Assembly: GCA_024516155.1 (NCBI GenBank)
Contig: JAJJXM010000012.1
Span: 310,001-374,000 of the forward strand
Direction: 5' to 3'
From: Pyronema omphalodes
Taxonomy: Eukaryota > Ascomycota > Pezizomycetes > Pezizales > Pyronemataceae
DNA: 64,000 nucleotides
The notes under the pieces are model-generated. The model was not told the DNA's origin. It did no database searches and worked only from the letters and a program-made list of their open reading frames with translations. Positions 1 to 14,302 of the stretch are shown here, piece by piece. The stretch's first letter is position 1. Every line of letters starts with the position of its first letter. Made by a program: the position numbers and the translations under genes.

Positions 1-944
1 AGGCATCGTGAGGTCTGATATGGTATGGTGTTCTCGGATACTGCATGTTGGTATTGTGTGATGTCGTCGGATACTTGTGAAAGATGTATAGATCAACTTC
101 TGGCAGGCTACGCTGTTCCGTAAACAGGGTCGGGGGAATGTTCGTGATTGGTTACGTTTCTTTCTTACGGAGTTCGTTGGGGGGGGGGGGGGGGGGGGGG
201 ATTGAGGTTGAAACGGCTGATAATGGGTTTATTTCCATAATACGTTGAGGGATCGAGATACAAGTGGTGGTTGTTTGGGGGGTGGGAGTTGACTTACTTT
301 TTAGAGCCTCAGGTCGCTTCAGTAAAAAAGGTCGGATTACTGTTCGGGCTTTCTCACCTTCTCACCTGCTGAGCTTCTCCCGAGTTCCCAATTTGGGGAT
401 ACTCCTATAGAGCGTAGGCTGAAGAAAAAATCGTCAAAGGTGGGAAAACTGCGACCTTATAAAGGCCATCGACGGAACAGCACGTGCGTCATAGGCAGCC
501 ACTTGCATCGCGGCAGTCACTGAAAGAACACTTGCTCGCGGTTACCATCACCCCGTCATCCTTTACCCAATGACGGGTGAAAAGGTTTTATCATGATGAC
601 GTTTTCAGTCACAGACCGCGATATGCCATCTATAATTCGAGCTGCCAGCAGCCGGTAAATAGCGCATGCAAGACTATTGACTATCTTCTGACCTCCGGTA
701 TTCTGGGAAAACCTACCGTTCACCGTGGAATAGTTCAAGACCCTCGGATAGGGGTACTGTTGTGCATGGCATTTTTGCTGACCATCTCTAGCCGTCACTG
801 TAACGTACGGTGATCAGGATTAACGGGTAAGGGTTGCATTCACGGTATATTTGAATCCGTGTGACACCAGCTAGCGGCGGCTGGGAGTATTCCACGATAC
901 CATTCAGCTGCAATCCTCGGTTCCGGGATAACGCTTTCCTTCAT
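1..944 (+). repeat. ~930-bp dimer unit, left block copy 1
   Basis: The unit runs from a GGCATCGTGAG-like start to the ACGCTTTCCTTCAT end. The same unit recurs at 1,411-2,334, at 22,261-23,186 and 23,655-24,586 (both inverted), and at 58,334-59,262 and 59,727-60,662. A homopurine G-rich stretch (22 G at 179-200) replaces the shorter G-rich segment of most other copies. I see no convincing coding sequence. Confidence 0.85.
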
Positions 945-1410
945 GTTGCTGTACTGTTGTGATATTCAAGTCGTCGATGTAGTCGTAGTGTTGTAAAAGT
1001 TGTCCTCCACGTTATTCCCCAGTGCTATCCCGTTGTCAAAGACAACGTGTGGGCAATGTTGTTGTACTGTTGTCATATTCGGTACAGTTGACGAAATGAC
1101 GAAAGAAAGTCGTCCATGTTTCCATACTATTTTGATATTTTAGTTGTTATGCCCCCAGTAGCCCACCTCCGCAGACAGGTGACATCACCTGCCGCGGTCT
1201 CGTTGTCTCTCCGCAGGCAGGCAACAAGATCGAGCATGTTCAATTAATCGCCCGTGTTCGGAGACTTTGACCCATGTTGACTTTCTGCTGTTAATAGGGA
1301 ATACTTGAATTGATGCATTCACCGCACTCATAGTTATAAAGGACTCAGTCGTCAAAGGCTAATCTTCGGACACGCGTCTTGAATTATTTAACTGATAAGG
1401 ATATCCACGG

Positions 1411-2334
1411 GCATCGTGAGTTCTGATATGGTATGGTGTTCTCGGATACTGAATGTTGGTATTGTGTGATGTCATCGGATACTTGTGAAAGATGTAAAGA
1501 GCAACATCTGGCGGGTTGCGCTGTTTTGTGAACAGGGTGAGGGGAATGTTCGGAATTGGTTACGTTTTTTTCTTACGGACTTCGTGGGAGAGGGGGGGGC
1601 GGGATCGAGATGGAAACGGCTGATAATGGGGTCAATTTTCATAGTACGTTAAGGGACCGAGATACAAGCGGTGGGTGATTGGGGTGGGAATTGACTTACT
1701 TCTTAAAACCTCAGGTTGCTGCAATAAAAAAAGGTTGGATTACTGTTCGGGCTTTCTCACCTGCGGAGCTTCTCCCGAATTCCCAATTTGGGGATACTCC
1801 TATAGAGCGTAGGCTGAAGAAAAAATCCTCAAAGGTGGGAAGTCTGCGACTTTATAAAGGCCATCGACGGAACAGCACGTGCATCATAGGCAGCCACTTG
1901 TGTCGCGGCAGTCATCGAAAGAACACTTGCTCGCGGCTACCATCACCCCGTCATCCTTTACCCAATGACGGGTGAAAAGGTTTTATCATGATAACGATTA
2001 TTCACAGACTGCGATATTCCATCCAATTCTTGCTGCCAGCAGCCGGTAAATAGCGCATACAAAGTCTTGGCCATCTTCTGACCTTGGGTATTCCGGGAAA
2101 ACCTACCGTTCACCGTGGAATAATACCACACCCTCAGAGAGGGTTACTGTTGTGAATTGCATTTTTGCTGACCATCTCTAGCCGTCACTGTAATGTACCG
2201 TAATCAGGATTAACGGGTAAGGGTTGCATTCACGGTGTATTGGGATCCGCATGACATCAGCTAGCGGCGGCTCAGAATATTCCACGATACCATTCAGCTG
2301 CAATCCTCGGTTCCGGGATAACGCTTTCCTTCAT
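1411..2334 (+). repeat. ~930-bp dimer unit, left block copy 2
   Basis: Second tandem unit of the left block, separated from the first by ~466 bp (945-1,410). The two share start and end sequences and most of their length. After the end of this unit the sequence continues into a flank (CGCGAGGAAAGACTCACCG) that also follows the outer unit in the arm at 60,663, so the dimer has fixed outer flanks. Confidence 0.85.
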
Positions 2335-3430
2335 TTCGCGAGGAAAGACTCACCGTAATAGCAGTACTTGGTGAGCATCCAGAGCATCCGTAGACTGACG
2401 TCTGGCTCTTGCGGATCTCAGAAGAGTCAGACCCTCATCTATCTGCGCGAATACACCTTGTTCTGTAATCCATCATATTATATGATCTTGTTACAAGGCA
2501 GAAGCTCCCCCTCATACCCGCAATTAGTGTGTATCGTCACCGCAGCGTGTAACGACACGCTTGCATCAATGAGTAGTTAGCATAACCCAAGAATGGCATT
2601 TGCACACCCATCCCATCATCCATTGTTTAACGTTAACCTCCACATATTAGCTGACCTCGATCCAAGGTAACTTCCGATGTTGCTCTAATTGGCTAACATT
2701 CCGTCCTTACTAATACATGGAAGAGTCTAGAAATATGTTTCGCTACTTGGTATTGATCTCCCGTACCTAGGTACCGGCTACGTAAAACATTCCTCTGCCC
2801 TTATCTTCAAAACTCCGTAGCATGTTTTTCAATTTCGCGACAAACACTTGTCGATATTCTCTGTCATTTTCAGCAAGTCTGCGGGGGATGTTACAGTTAC
2901 TCATTCCGGAGCACCAAGGTAAACTGATACAAACTCTTACACGACATTGCAGCAGCAACAATAATTTCTTCCTTCTAGTACTTTCCATTCCCATCATTGT
3001 CACCCATGTGTAACTCTCCCGACTCCACAGACTACATTTCCAGTTAACACACTATATCGATCACTATTGGCAGTTCATCACGATACACATCTCGCTACTC
3101 GCGTCCCAACTCGACACTGACCACCGGTACCTAAAACCCTCTTCATTTTTCATCCTGAGAAACTACGCGGCATGTTCTGTAACCCTAATGATATGTTCTC
3201 ATCGGAAAAAATAACTTGGTATTCCCTCTTCCTTCCTTTTATGGAGTTTCCTAGAGGCTACAGTCATTACAATTACTTAGCCACGTACTCAAAGATACAC
3301 TGACGTAATGCCTTGTACACCATCGCATAGCCGCACCGTTGCACTTTTGCATCTATCTTGCTTCTCTTCATCAAGTTCCATCCCCATTATCACTCTAAAT
3401 ACCCTTCTCAACTCCAGTTCTCTACTTTCC

Positions 3431-6146
3431 CGCCATATCAAATCACATCAAAACCCCATTGTCCATCGCCGATATATCCTACCCCATCCTCATCGCTATC
3501 GAACCTCTCCCCCCCGTCTTTCTCCACCACGCTGTAATCACATCCCTTGGAGACTCTGACTTTATTTCCCTCATTGTTTCAACACATTCACCTTAATACC
3601 CCAGCTGTATTAATATTCCTCCTGATCGCTTAACCATTATCCCTCATCCCCGATTCCCATAATCGGTATCCTTAATATCTTAAGCAAACCCCCACTTCCC
3701 ACCGCAGGTATCCTGTCTGAACAAACTAGCAGCATCAACACCAATTTCATCATCCCTCAGGTCCCCATCTTTACCCCATCCCCATCTAATCCCCATCTAC
3801 ACCCCATCCCCATCCCCAAGAATACAAGATGCGCGATAAAAAATACTCAAGATACTCAAGTGCTCAGGTACCCAACCACCCGTCCAGCTACAAATTCCAA
3901 CTTCCAATCCCAGTGCAAAAAAACAAACACCAAAACACAAAAACACAAAAGTGCAAACCCCAAACCCCAAACCCCAAACTCTCTTTCCCTCATCCGCGGT
4001 CGCCCCACTAAGTGAAGTCATTAGGGCTTCTTCTTTTCTATGTTAGGGTAGGGTTAATTCTCAGGTTTCTTATGGAACGTGGAACGGTGATTACGTAATG
4101 ATATTTTACTAGCAGCTATCTCTCGGGCCGCTAAGAGCTTGGAGGAAGTTCAGGGACAGGGGCAGGGGTACGGGGTATGGATAGGGTGGGACGGGGTAGG
4201 ACGGGGTAGGACGGGGTAGGACTAAGGAGGCAGGGTGTTGAACTTGTTAGTCATAGTGGCAGTATAGCATACCAAGCATAGAGGTGCTTGAGTCTTGAGT
4301 TGAGTTGATTTGAGGTGATTTGTAAGCGTAGCGAGGGGGTCACGGGATTATTGGGGTGAGGGGGGTGGAGAGATGTTCGATTTAGGGTTAACAGTACAGT
4401 ATGGAAGATTGGATGAATGAGGGTATTTGAGCTGTCTATGCCTACGTGTTTCGATTTTTTGGTTTGGGGTTACATATATTATTACATTATACATATGTAC
4501 ACAGTCGGTCGAGAGTTGCGACGCGCGGCTGAGATTGTACGCGCGAATACATAATCCAAGTCCGGCGGCGAGGCGAGGCAAGGCGAGGCTTGCATGTGGT
4601 TTGGTGCCTGGAGGCTGGAGGTGTGAAAGGTGTTATACATATGCGAGTAAAGCAACGCAAAACAGCGCAATATGAAACAACAAGAACACAAAAAAGAGGG
4701 AAAAAAAATAAAAAAGGTTAAAAACAAAAAAAAAAAAAGATAAAAAAAGATAGAAATCAAGAGAAAAGTGTAAAAAAGACGTAAAAATTCTAATAATAAA
4801 CATAATAAAAATAATAAAAACAAAAACAAAAACAACAAAGAAAAACAATCAAAGAAAACAAACAACAAACAACAAACACAAATAAACAACCCCCAAACAA
4901 CCTCCAAAGCACCCACAGCTCAGCATAAAGCCAAGCACCAAGCACCAAGCACCAAGCCTTACTTCTCTCCCAAATTCCAACTTTATTCGTTACAACATAA
5001 ACTATACTCCTATGAACCTACCTACCTAATTATTTAAATATCTTTTTTCATATTTCGCTATTAGAGAAAAAAGAAAAGCTTTCCCAAGTTCTCAAGTTCC
5101 AAAGGTTCCTACACCACCTACCTAGTCCTCTCCTACAGGACAACTTCACATAGTAACCATAGTAACCATATATATACATCAAACATAACAAGAGCACCAT
5201 AAACCCAGTGCATAAACCACAAACCATAAACAAGCCCACCATACTATTCATATTCAGGTCTTAAGCGGGGTATATCTTGTATGTATGTATCGTGGTACAT
5301 AATTCCAATCATTAGGGGTTCCATTTCTCCGTAGCGGAGTCCGGGTGGGTGGGTGGATGTTTAAGCCGCATACTGTGCAGTGTGCATACATACATAGCTA
5401 GATAACCACTCGATAGGAGGGTTGGTTCCCCACCTCATCACATGAAGGTTACCGTTAACTGTGGGGTAGTCTAATTCAGGGTTGGGTTGCGTCTCCACCT
5501 TGCGATTGAGGTCCGAGGGTTTTATGGCTATACATACGTATGTAGGGTCTAGGTTTGTATATGATACGATATTATAACCCGGATGAGATGAGATCACATA
5601 TAAAGACTGATGATATAGTAGAGTTAAAGTAGAGGAAAACAGTTAACTTTTTTTCATTATCGGTATCTGATCTCCAAGTAATCGATTCCAGAACCACGGG
5701 GAGTAAACAAAACCAAGCAACCCCCAGCAACTTTTATTCACCAACTAACAACCAACAACATCGCAACTCAAAAGGGTATATGTATGTATAAAGCATCCAA
5801 ATTCTCAGGAAAAAAAGACTGTAACTTTTTCTTTTTCATAAAAGCGTAACTGCCATCTAACAATACATAGTATAGTGTAAATATCCCTACCTACCGATAT
5901 GATGTATATTCATTTTTTCTTTTTTTGTCTCGACTTTTTTTCAAACAAGAAAAAAGTGTCCCTTCCCAAAAGCATATAAAAGATATCTTGAAAAAATTGG
6001 TATGACGCACAAAAAAAAAAAAGAGAAATTCATAGGAAAAAAAAAAGAAAGAAAAAAAAACAAAAAACGCCTTAGAAACATTTCAAAATGGTATATTATA
6101 TGATCGATATATCAATATGCCATTAATTTTGGTATTGCTAAGTCGC
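3431..6146. other. Intergenic, no gene seen
   Basis: Between the left repeat block and the 3' end of homocitrate synthase. It holds C-rich low-complexity DNA (3,700-3,990), a 10-bp GACGGGGTAG tandem run near 4,189-4,222, two short TTAGGG-like motifs (4,021 and 4,043) and an A-rich stretch at 4,670-4,900. The 144-residue F/L-rich frame opposite that stretch is a composition artefact. 5,930-6,110 is A/T-rich and probably includes the 3' UTR and polyadenylation region of the neighbouring gene. Confidence 0.6.
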
Positions 6147-7700
<1,554 letters not shown>

Positions 7701-9515
7701 TTTGAGTGATTATATTCTAAATCTCGTGTGAGTAAAATGAACGAAACAGACGAAATCTTCAACAACGCAATTTGTCACGGCGATGCGAGAATTTATAGCA
7801 AAAAACAACGATTGAGGAGGGCTTTACAATTCGTTAAAAAGAAAACAAAAAGCAAAGCTCTGGGTATAAGGATGCTTCTGAAAGCGGAAAATGTAAGTAT
7901 CTTCTCAGCTCTTGAGTGAGACACGGGCGCAGATGTGTTGGTTCCTGGCTGGATACGAATTGCAGGTTTGTGCTGACGACTTTTGTGCAGGACGCGGGGG
8001 TGAGTGGTGGAAGAGGAGCGGTAGACGGAGAGCGGGATGTGATGGAGAAGACTGGATGAATGGATTGGACTGACCTGTTTGCGACTTTCTCGTACCTCTT
8101 ATAGGCTCCGGGGGAGGGGTGTCTCGATGTGAGTAATTGGTAATAGCGAGCGATGACTGTTCGCGGTGGAAGTTGGGTTGTGGTAGTTGGGATGGGTTGG
8201 GGGTTTTCTCGGTGGTTGTGGATGAGCTGGGGCCGAGAGTGTTTTTCTCCTTCGACAAGCGGAAAAGCCTGTGCAAGCCTCTCTTGGAGCCAGCGTTAAC
8301 AAGCGCAAGTATTAGCCAGCGATAGTCAGCGTCGCTCACCAGCCACAGTCTTGAGAATTTTCTGAAAAAAAAATTAAGGCTTTTTGAGAAAAATTTCGAT
8401 TTTAGCTTGCATTGCAGCGATCACAGCCAATCAGCGCTATTGCCGAGTCGCTGTTCTTCCCCGCCTTTCCAGCCCCGAGATTGAAGAGGGTTAGACGACG
8501 ATGTTTGTTCAAGTTCATATTTGGAAAAGTCCGACAAAGTGGGAACAAGCTGCTGGAAAGCATGGCGAAAGCGAGCCGGAATATTCTTTTAGAGTTGCTA
8601 TGCACAAGTTTCTAGAGTTGCTTGTCCCCAGGGACTTCAGGTACGGCCACGAGGCGGCGACGGACGCGGCGATTCAGAAACAGAGTCAGTCAGAGCAGCG
8701 GAGTTATCACCTCTTAGCGAGGTGACGGAAAAATTTCTGTCGGATGCGACAACTGCACGAGCCACAACAGGATCTGAAACGCCTCAATGTCGCAAACTAT
8801 GACACATGAAAAAGCATGAATTACCAGAACGGTGGGAATTGCCAGAAAGGCCAGAATTAACAAAAGAGTGCAATTCATGAAATGCCAGAATTAGCAAAAG
8901 AGTGCAATTCATGAAATGCCAGAATTCACAAAAGTATCCAAATTCACGAAATGCCATCCTCGGTCGACACGGAAAAATCACAACTTGCAACGTCACACAC
9001 ACACACAGCATCCGAAAAAAGATCGATCAAGCAAACATCCCAAAACGCATCGACAAGCCAGATCAACAGCCATTCACAGCAAGCTTATGTACTCAACGCT
9101 TCTTCCTGGCTGAGCACGAGACCTTGCCGTGGATAAACTACGCTATAAACTAGCATCACCATGCAGATGTAGCGGCTTTTTCGCCGAGCAAAAAATTAAC
9201 TCCGCTGTTCGACCGTCGTGGTGGTGGACCGTGGTGGTGACTCCTGAGGCTGCGTGTATGTAACTAGAATCCTCAGGGCTGAAGATTGGATATGGATTCC
9301 TTCTGGAGATGCAACAAAAAAACTTCATCTCAGCGGGATCAGTGGCTTGCATTAATGCAGATGAACCCTGAGCATATGTTGTGCAACGTCTTCGGTAAAT
9401 ATGCAGATCGACCCATGGGGAATCTGTGATCATGAGAAAAAGACGGTAAACGAAACAAATCATAAACAAGAAACTATAAACCAATAATTCTGTAAATCAA
9501 ATAGGAAATCCAAAA
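7701..9515. other. Intergenic: upstream of homocitrate synthase; includes a 34-bp tandem repeat
   Basis: No gene is supported. It contains the homocitrate synthase promoter and 5' UTR (immediately above 7,700) and a ~3-copy 34-bp tandem repeat at 8,851-8,954. Several 60-140 residue frames overlap on both strands at 7,905-8,725 without recognisable domains or consistent splice sites. Confidence 0.5.
8851..8954. repeat. 34-bp tandem repeat, ~3 copies
   Basis: CCAGAATTARCAAAAGAGTG plus CAATTCATGAAATG starts at 8,851, 8,885 and 8,919. The third copy has diverged. The period is exactly 34 bp, not a multiple of three. Confidence 0.85.
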
Positions 9516-12500
9516 CTACAAATCAGAAAATCCAACCGCTTTCCTCTTCGGCGATACATTTTGACCCGTCTCCTCTGAATCTCCCAAAATCGCCACCCGT
9601 TTTCTCTTCCCGTCCGGTTGTGGCTGTGACAAGCCCTTCCAACTTGTTCTGCTGTCGTGTGCGTCACCGCCTTCTTTCCTTAGTCTAGAAGCCTCGACCT
9701 CAGTTCTTTTGGAGGCCAGCCTGCTCCCATCTTCAAATCCCTTAACCTCCAAAAGATGTTCTTCGGGGTTACTAATAATACCACCACGTCTACCTTCTCC
9801 GAATAAAGGCTGGACCATCTCCAACCTTGCAATCGGATTAAACCCATCGCCTTCATCCTCTGACAGCTCCAAAAATTGCAGATTAGCGATAATTTCGCGC
9901 ATCTTTGAGTCATTCGCTACACTGTCGCGTGTATCCCGGAGCTCTTTAGCGCTCATAGAATTCCGCCGCTTCACCAACTCATCCTCAAGCGTCCCCTTCA
10001 AAATCAATGTCTCGACGTAGACCGGCCTGGTTTGTCCAATCCGGTGAGCTCGTTTCAAAGCTTGAGCTTCCACGCTGGGAGTCCAGACGGGGTTAACGAA
10101 ATACACACGACTCGCCGAGCAGACGTTGAGGCCATGGGCTGCCTGGGTAAGGTCCATCAATAACACCCTAAACCGGGAAGAGTTATGGAACGTGACGAGG
10201 TATTGAGCCTTCTTGTGGCCGGGAAGATTCTTTTGGTATGCAAGATACTCAATGCCCAAGACTTCCAGGGACTGTGCAATGTACCAAGCTATGTTATCGT
10301 TTTCATAGAAGATCAAAGTTTTCTCAGTGGGGTAATGTTTAAGGATAGATGAGATTAGGTATGAGAGCTTGGAGGACGCGGTTCCGAGAATATGTGCTTT
10401 TTTGAGTGGAGAATCCTCTGGCAGCTGGCCTTCTTTGGCATCATTGGAGATTTTCAGAGCCGATTTAGGATTTCTGGTACTGTTCGGGCTTAAAGAGGGA
10501 CCTGGGATCGAGGTATAATCAACTCTAGATGGTGTTCCAGGTGTATCATTACGTGCTTCAGTCGTACCCGTCATAATTATATCCTCTTGTACTAGGGCTT
10601 TCCTAATACTAGGGCTCTCCAAAGATTTGCGTGTCACAGTTTCAAGTGATGGAAGCCCTGTCTTTTGCTTCGCAGCTATGGTATTCTGATTGCCATGTTC
10701 CATAACAAACGTGGTGCCGAGGTCTCTTAGACCGTCACTGAGCTGAGGTTCCTCGTAGTAAGCATGTGCATTGACGAACTTCTGCATAGCCAGAATTGGT
10801 GCAGCTGTGAGCGTCAGATATGATGACTGATCTTCCTTCTGCGAATCCGACTGACAGAAGTTCCACGTTTTTTCGCACTCTGCCGGAAGCCCCGATACAA
10901 AGTAACCCATATCCTGGTATTTCGCAAACATGTTCCACAATTCCGAATTTAAGGCTTGATTTCCGGAGGAAATCGCTTGCTGTAGTAGTTTTGTATCGGG
11001 TGGACTGCATATGGATTTGGCCAGATACTTTTCGGCAATGTCTACTGTCGATTTGACGTCATGAGGTGAAAACCCTGCCCAGAAAAAGCCACTCTGCTTG
11101 TAGAGATTGTTTACTAGGATTCGGAGCTGTCTTCGGTTGTCCGGATGGAACATGTAGTCTTGATCGGTCCTTTCACTAGTTACTGCGTTGACTGCTAATT
11201 GCGCAAGAAAGAGGTTGATAGACAGCTTTTCGGAATACCGTGGTTCGAGATAAATCTGTTTGTGCCACAAAGGAGGTAAAGAAATACTTTCTTCGACATC
11301 TTCCCGACGATGGCGGATGATGAGCTGTTGCAAAATATTCCGGATGCATGCCATGGTTCCTGCTCGCATACCACAACCAAAGTCTTTCATGATATAATTT
11401 CTCCATCTTGACTGATCGACAAACAATAAATTAGCAATCGTACAGAAACAAAAATGGATAGGTATTCGCCTACTGCTGATCCCGGAGAAGCCCACGGCTC
11501 CAGTCGAAAAAAGTCACGAACCATCTTACCCAATCGGTCTAGATCATGGTATTCTTGTGCCTCAAAGGCCTTCCTATCAGATAAAAGCCTTTCCTGCCGT
11601 GCCTTTATTTCTTCAGGAGTCTCCTCCTCGAAAGTAGTCATTCCTACAGAAGCCCCAAGGAGCGACGGAGACGGAGTACCAGAAACAATCCATCTCGCAT
11701 CGACTGCTAACCTTTCTGTAACGAGAAGACTCTGTGACTTGGAGCCGGTGCCCAGAGAATGTCCTTCGTCCACGATCAGGCGCCGCCATCGAATTCTATT
11801 TAGAGGTGATGTGTAGATTTCGTTTTTTTTGACGCACGTGCATTTCCGAGTTCGAGTCGCTCCAATGTAAGGGCATGTGCACGAGAGAGGTTTCCCATAA
11901 GACTCCCTCCGTCCTTGACTATCTTTACCCTCTCTCTCTTCCTGATCGAACCGGGTCCGGGAGAATAGCACAATGTCGTATTCCAGAAGCTCCTCGACGC
12001 CTGGAAGTACAGCGGAGCTGTGTGCCATGATGAGAACCTTAAGACGACCGTCTTCGACGTGCTTTGTAATCTCTGATCTCCATTGGTCAACAAGATTGGG
12101 AGGGCAAACGACAATGGTTCCAAAGCCCAAGTATATCTTTCTCTCCATCACAGGCTCTGGGTTTCTTGATATCCGGCTCTTGGGAGCTGTCGTCAATACG
12201 TAGAATCCATGTTTCTTCTTTATGGCTTCTACGCATGTATTTCCAATGGCTTCTGAATGCATTCTCCAGGATACACCATATCTCCATATTTTCGAGGCAC
12301 AAGCATCCATGAGGGAAGGAACCTCGGACAGAGGTGGGACGACTAACGACGATTCATCCTCCGGGAATTTCGCATAGTGTTGTTGTGTAGACAATATGAC
12401 ACCGAGGCATATTACCGTTTTTCTATCACTGTATGAGCATTTCGTATTTACCGGAATAGTAGCCGATAGTGAGCATACCCATAACCCATTTCCTCTGCTA

Positions 12501-13444
12501 AAATCCCTCCAGGAACATCGTCATTATAAGTTGGATGCTCGTAAAGCTCGCAAGCCTCCTCGTCTAAATAATAGACCTCCCCAGAAGGTGAAAACATCGT
12601 CTTCATCCTTGAATCTACTGTTCTCCCAGGGGCCATTTCCCGTTGGAGCATCATGGCAACCGATCTCTTCTGGTATTCATACAGCGTAGACTTCATTCCC
12701 GGCAGTTTTCCGTCCGAGTAAAGCACCTGTCTCATCAGATCCTTGAGACCTTCGTCCTGGATGTGGTAAGCTTCCGGATTAGGATCTGGGGAATCGAGCG
12801 TGTTAAACATCCAAAACAACGAAGTTCGATCAGCTAATTCAGTAACCAGAAGGGGTTCCCTCTTTTTCGGCGGTATTACTCCCTCCCAGTTTCCTTTAGA
12901 GACATCAATAGCATCAAATACCTTGCGAAGGTGCTTCTTGATATCCTTATGCTTCCGAGAAATAAGAGCTCGGCCGACATCATTCGGTAAGCAATAGACA
13001 CGGACACATGCTATTGACGGGGCAACCATCTTATAAGTACATCTCACAACGTGCTGGGAACAGAGGAGATAGAGACTGTATTCGATGGAGGACCTTGGTG
13101 GTTCTTTTGCCGGGAGCTCTAGCCAGCTCCAGTCGTCAGGTGCCTCTACGGAGCCGGCCAAGCGTGGCAACTTGAGCTGAAGAGTACCGAGACCGATAAA
13201 AGAACAGAGATCATTGAGAAGCTCTATTGTCTCCAACATTTCTGGGGATATTGCCTTTGCAAGTTAGTAAGCAATAGTAATCTCAAGCTACGCGTCAGAA
13301 GCAACACCCCACGAGCCCAGACTCATCTGAGTTCGAAATGCACAAATTCTTGAAGAAGCAGTAATTTTATAATATTTGGGCAACCAGAAAGACTTGGTAG
13401 TTCACCTTTGCCTTTGGGGCATCTCCTTTGGTTTGTTTGACCAT
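9516..13444 (-). CDS. SNF2-family DNA-dependent ATPase/helicase, Rad5/Rad16-like group
   Basis: Four exons (13444-13406, 13254-12479, 12422-11474, 11411-9516) join to 1,219 aa. The Walker A region is split by an intron and reads GGILAEEMGYGKT after splicing (GKT at 272-274). The DEAH-box variant is DEGH at 490-493, and motif VI is AHRIGQ near 1043-1048, followed by the usual VYVETLILKGTLEDELVKRR. Between motifs I and II lies a cysteine pattern, CTCPYIG..RTRKCTC, a possible small zinc site. No C3HC4 RING finger is present between the helicase lobes, unlike Rad5/Rad16; the linker is long (~350 residues) and low in motifs. The C-terminus has basic KRKR and SPKRKAV segments that could be nuclear localisation signals. 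The upstream 13-residue exon (MVKQTKGDAPKAK) is inferred from a good donor, a CTAAC branch site and an in-frame join. Likely nuclear chromatin or DNA-repair role; exact orthology is uncertain. Confidence 0.88.
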
Positions 13445-14302
13445 CTTAATCTGGTTGAACTGCTCGCGGCGGTTAGGCTCTACGCGGGTTCAGTGCTGTG
13501 ATTCTGTTAACGCGTCAACGCTGACTTAGAGAACCACAGGATGCACTTACGCCTCGGATCAAGGAGGTAAGCGACCGAAAACGCGAAATTGGAGCTCTGA
13601 ATCGAGGTGGAGCGTGTATGGTGGAGACATCGAGCTGAGACAGATACATCATACATGCCCTCTCGTCAGCAGTTGCATGGATCACAAAGCGGTACAAGTC
13701 AAGATCGCTAACGGTACAGCATATTCATATCATGTTCAACATTTTACTCTCACTAATTCAAGAGGAGTATATTAAGTTTATTTATCCATTCTCCGTCACT
13801 TGGAAGGAACCAAACATTTCACAAAAGGGAGGTGACGACCTCCGGATGTCACGTGGTTCTCAACCACCGCTCGGTTCCGGACGCACAAATACAGTTCAGT
13901 AATTCGTGGGTATAACACTACCTTTTAAGCCTTTTTTCAATGATGAGGGTCGAATGAAGGTGGTATTCAATACTTGTACATGTATTATGTAGTGGTAAAG
14001 ATATCGGTAGCCAAGCACTACGTATTAGCTACATTCTCGGCCCACAACCCTACCCAACTGGCATGCTACGACTGAAATGTATATTGCTTCCCGTGGATGT
14101 ACGCAGTCTTTCACAGTAATAACAAGAAATGCAGTCCATTCTTGGAACAATCAACTATTGACTCTCTGACAACGAAAGAAAAAAAAAAAAAAGAACCCCG
14201 AAACCTTACCAACAGAGCTCATCGAGGCAACATTTGCGTCCATCATCATCAAATCCTGATCAACAGTCAGCGAAAACTTGCTGTTGAAGTTATCTGAAAT
14301 AC
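13445..14302. other. Intergenic between SNF2 gene and DC1
   Basis: Holds the promoter of the SNF2 gene and the 3' flank of DC1, which is transcribed in the same direction. No ORF with recognisable domains; an A-rich run at ~14,178-14,192. Confidence 0.5.

Larger units (their letters stand above)
1..3430. repeat. Left repeat block (R-left), inverted copy of 21,200-24,600
   Basis: This block matches the reverse complement of about 21,200-24,586. The first ~2.3 kb is clearly similar, including a 22-base G run at 179-200 that faces a 22-base C run at 24,389-24,410. From 2,640 to about 3,430 similarity continues but is weaker, with matching anchors such as the stretch near 3,070-3,090 against 21,525-21,545 and near 3,180 against 21,430. 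It also matches 58,334-60,967 in direct orientation. The block holds two ~930-bp units listed separately. Open frames in it are short and not convincingly preserved between copies, so I call no gene. The window begins inside a unit, so the true left edge is not visible. Confidence 0.85.

Noticed and set aside
1..2334. The two ~930-bp units as LTRs of a retrotransposon
   Set aside because: The ends are not TG...CA, the ~465-bp interval has no primer-binding site, polypurine tract or coding core, and no target-site duplication is visible.
4482..4916. 144-residue F/L-rich frame resembling a membrane protein
   Set aside because: It is the reverse of an A-rich low-complexity tract; composition alone explains it.
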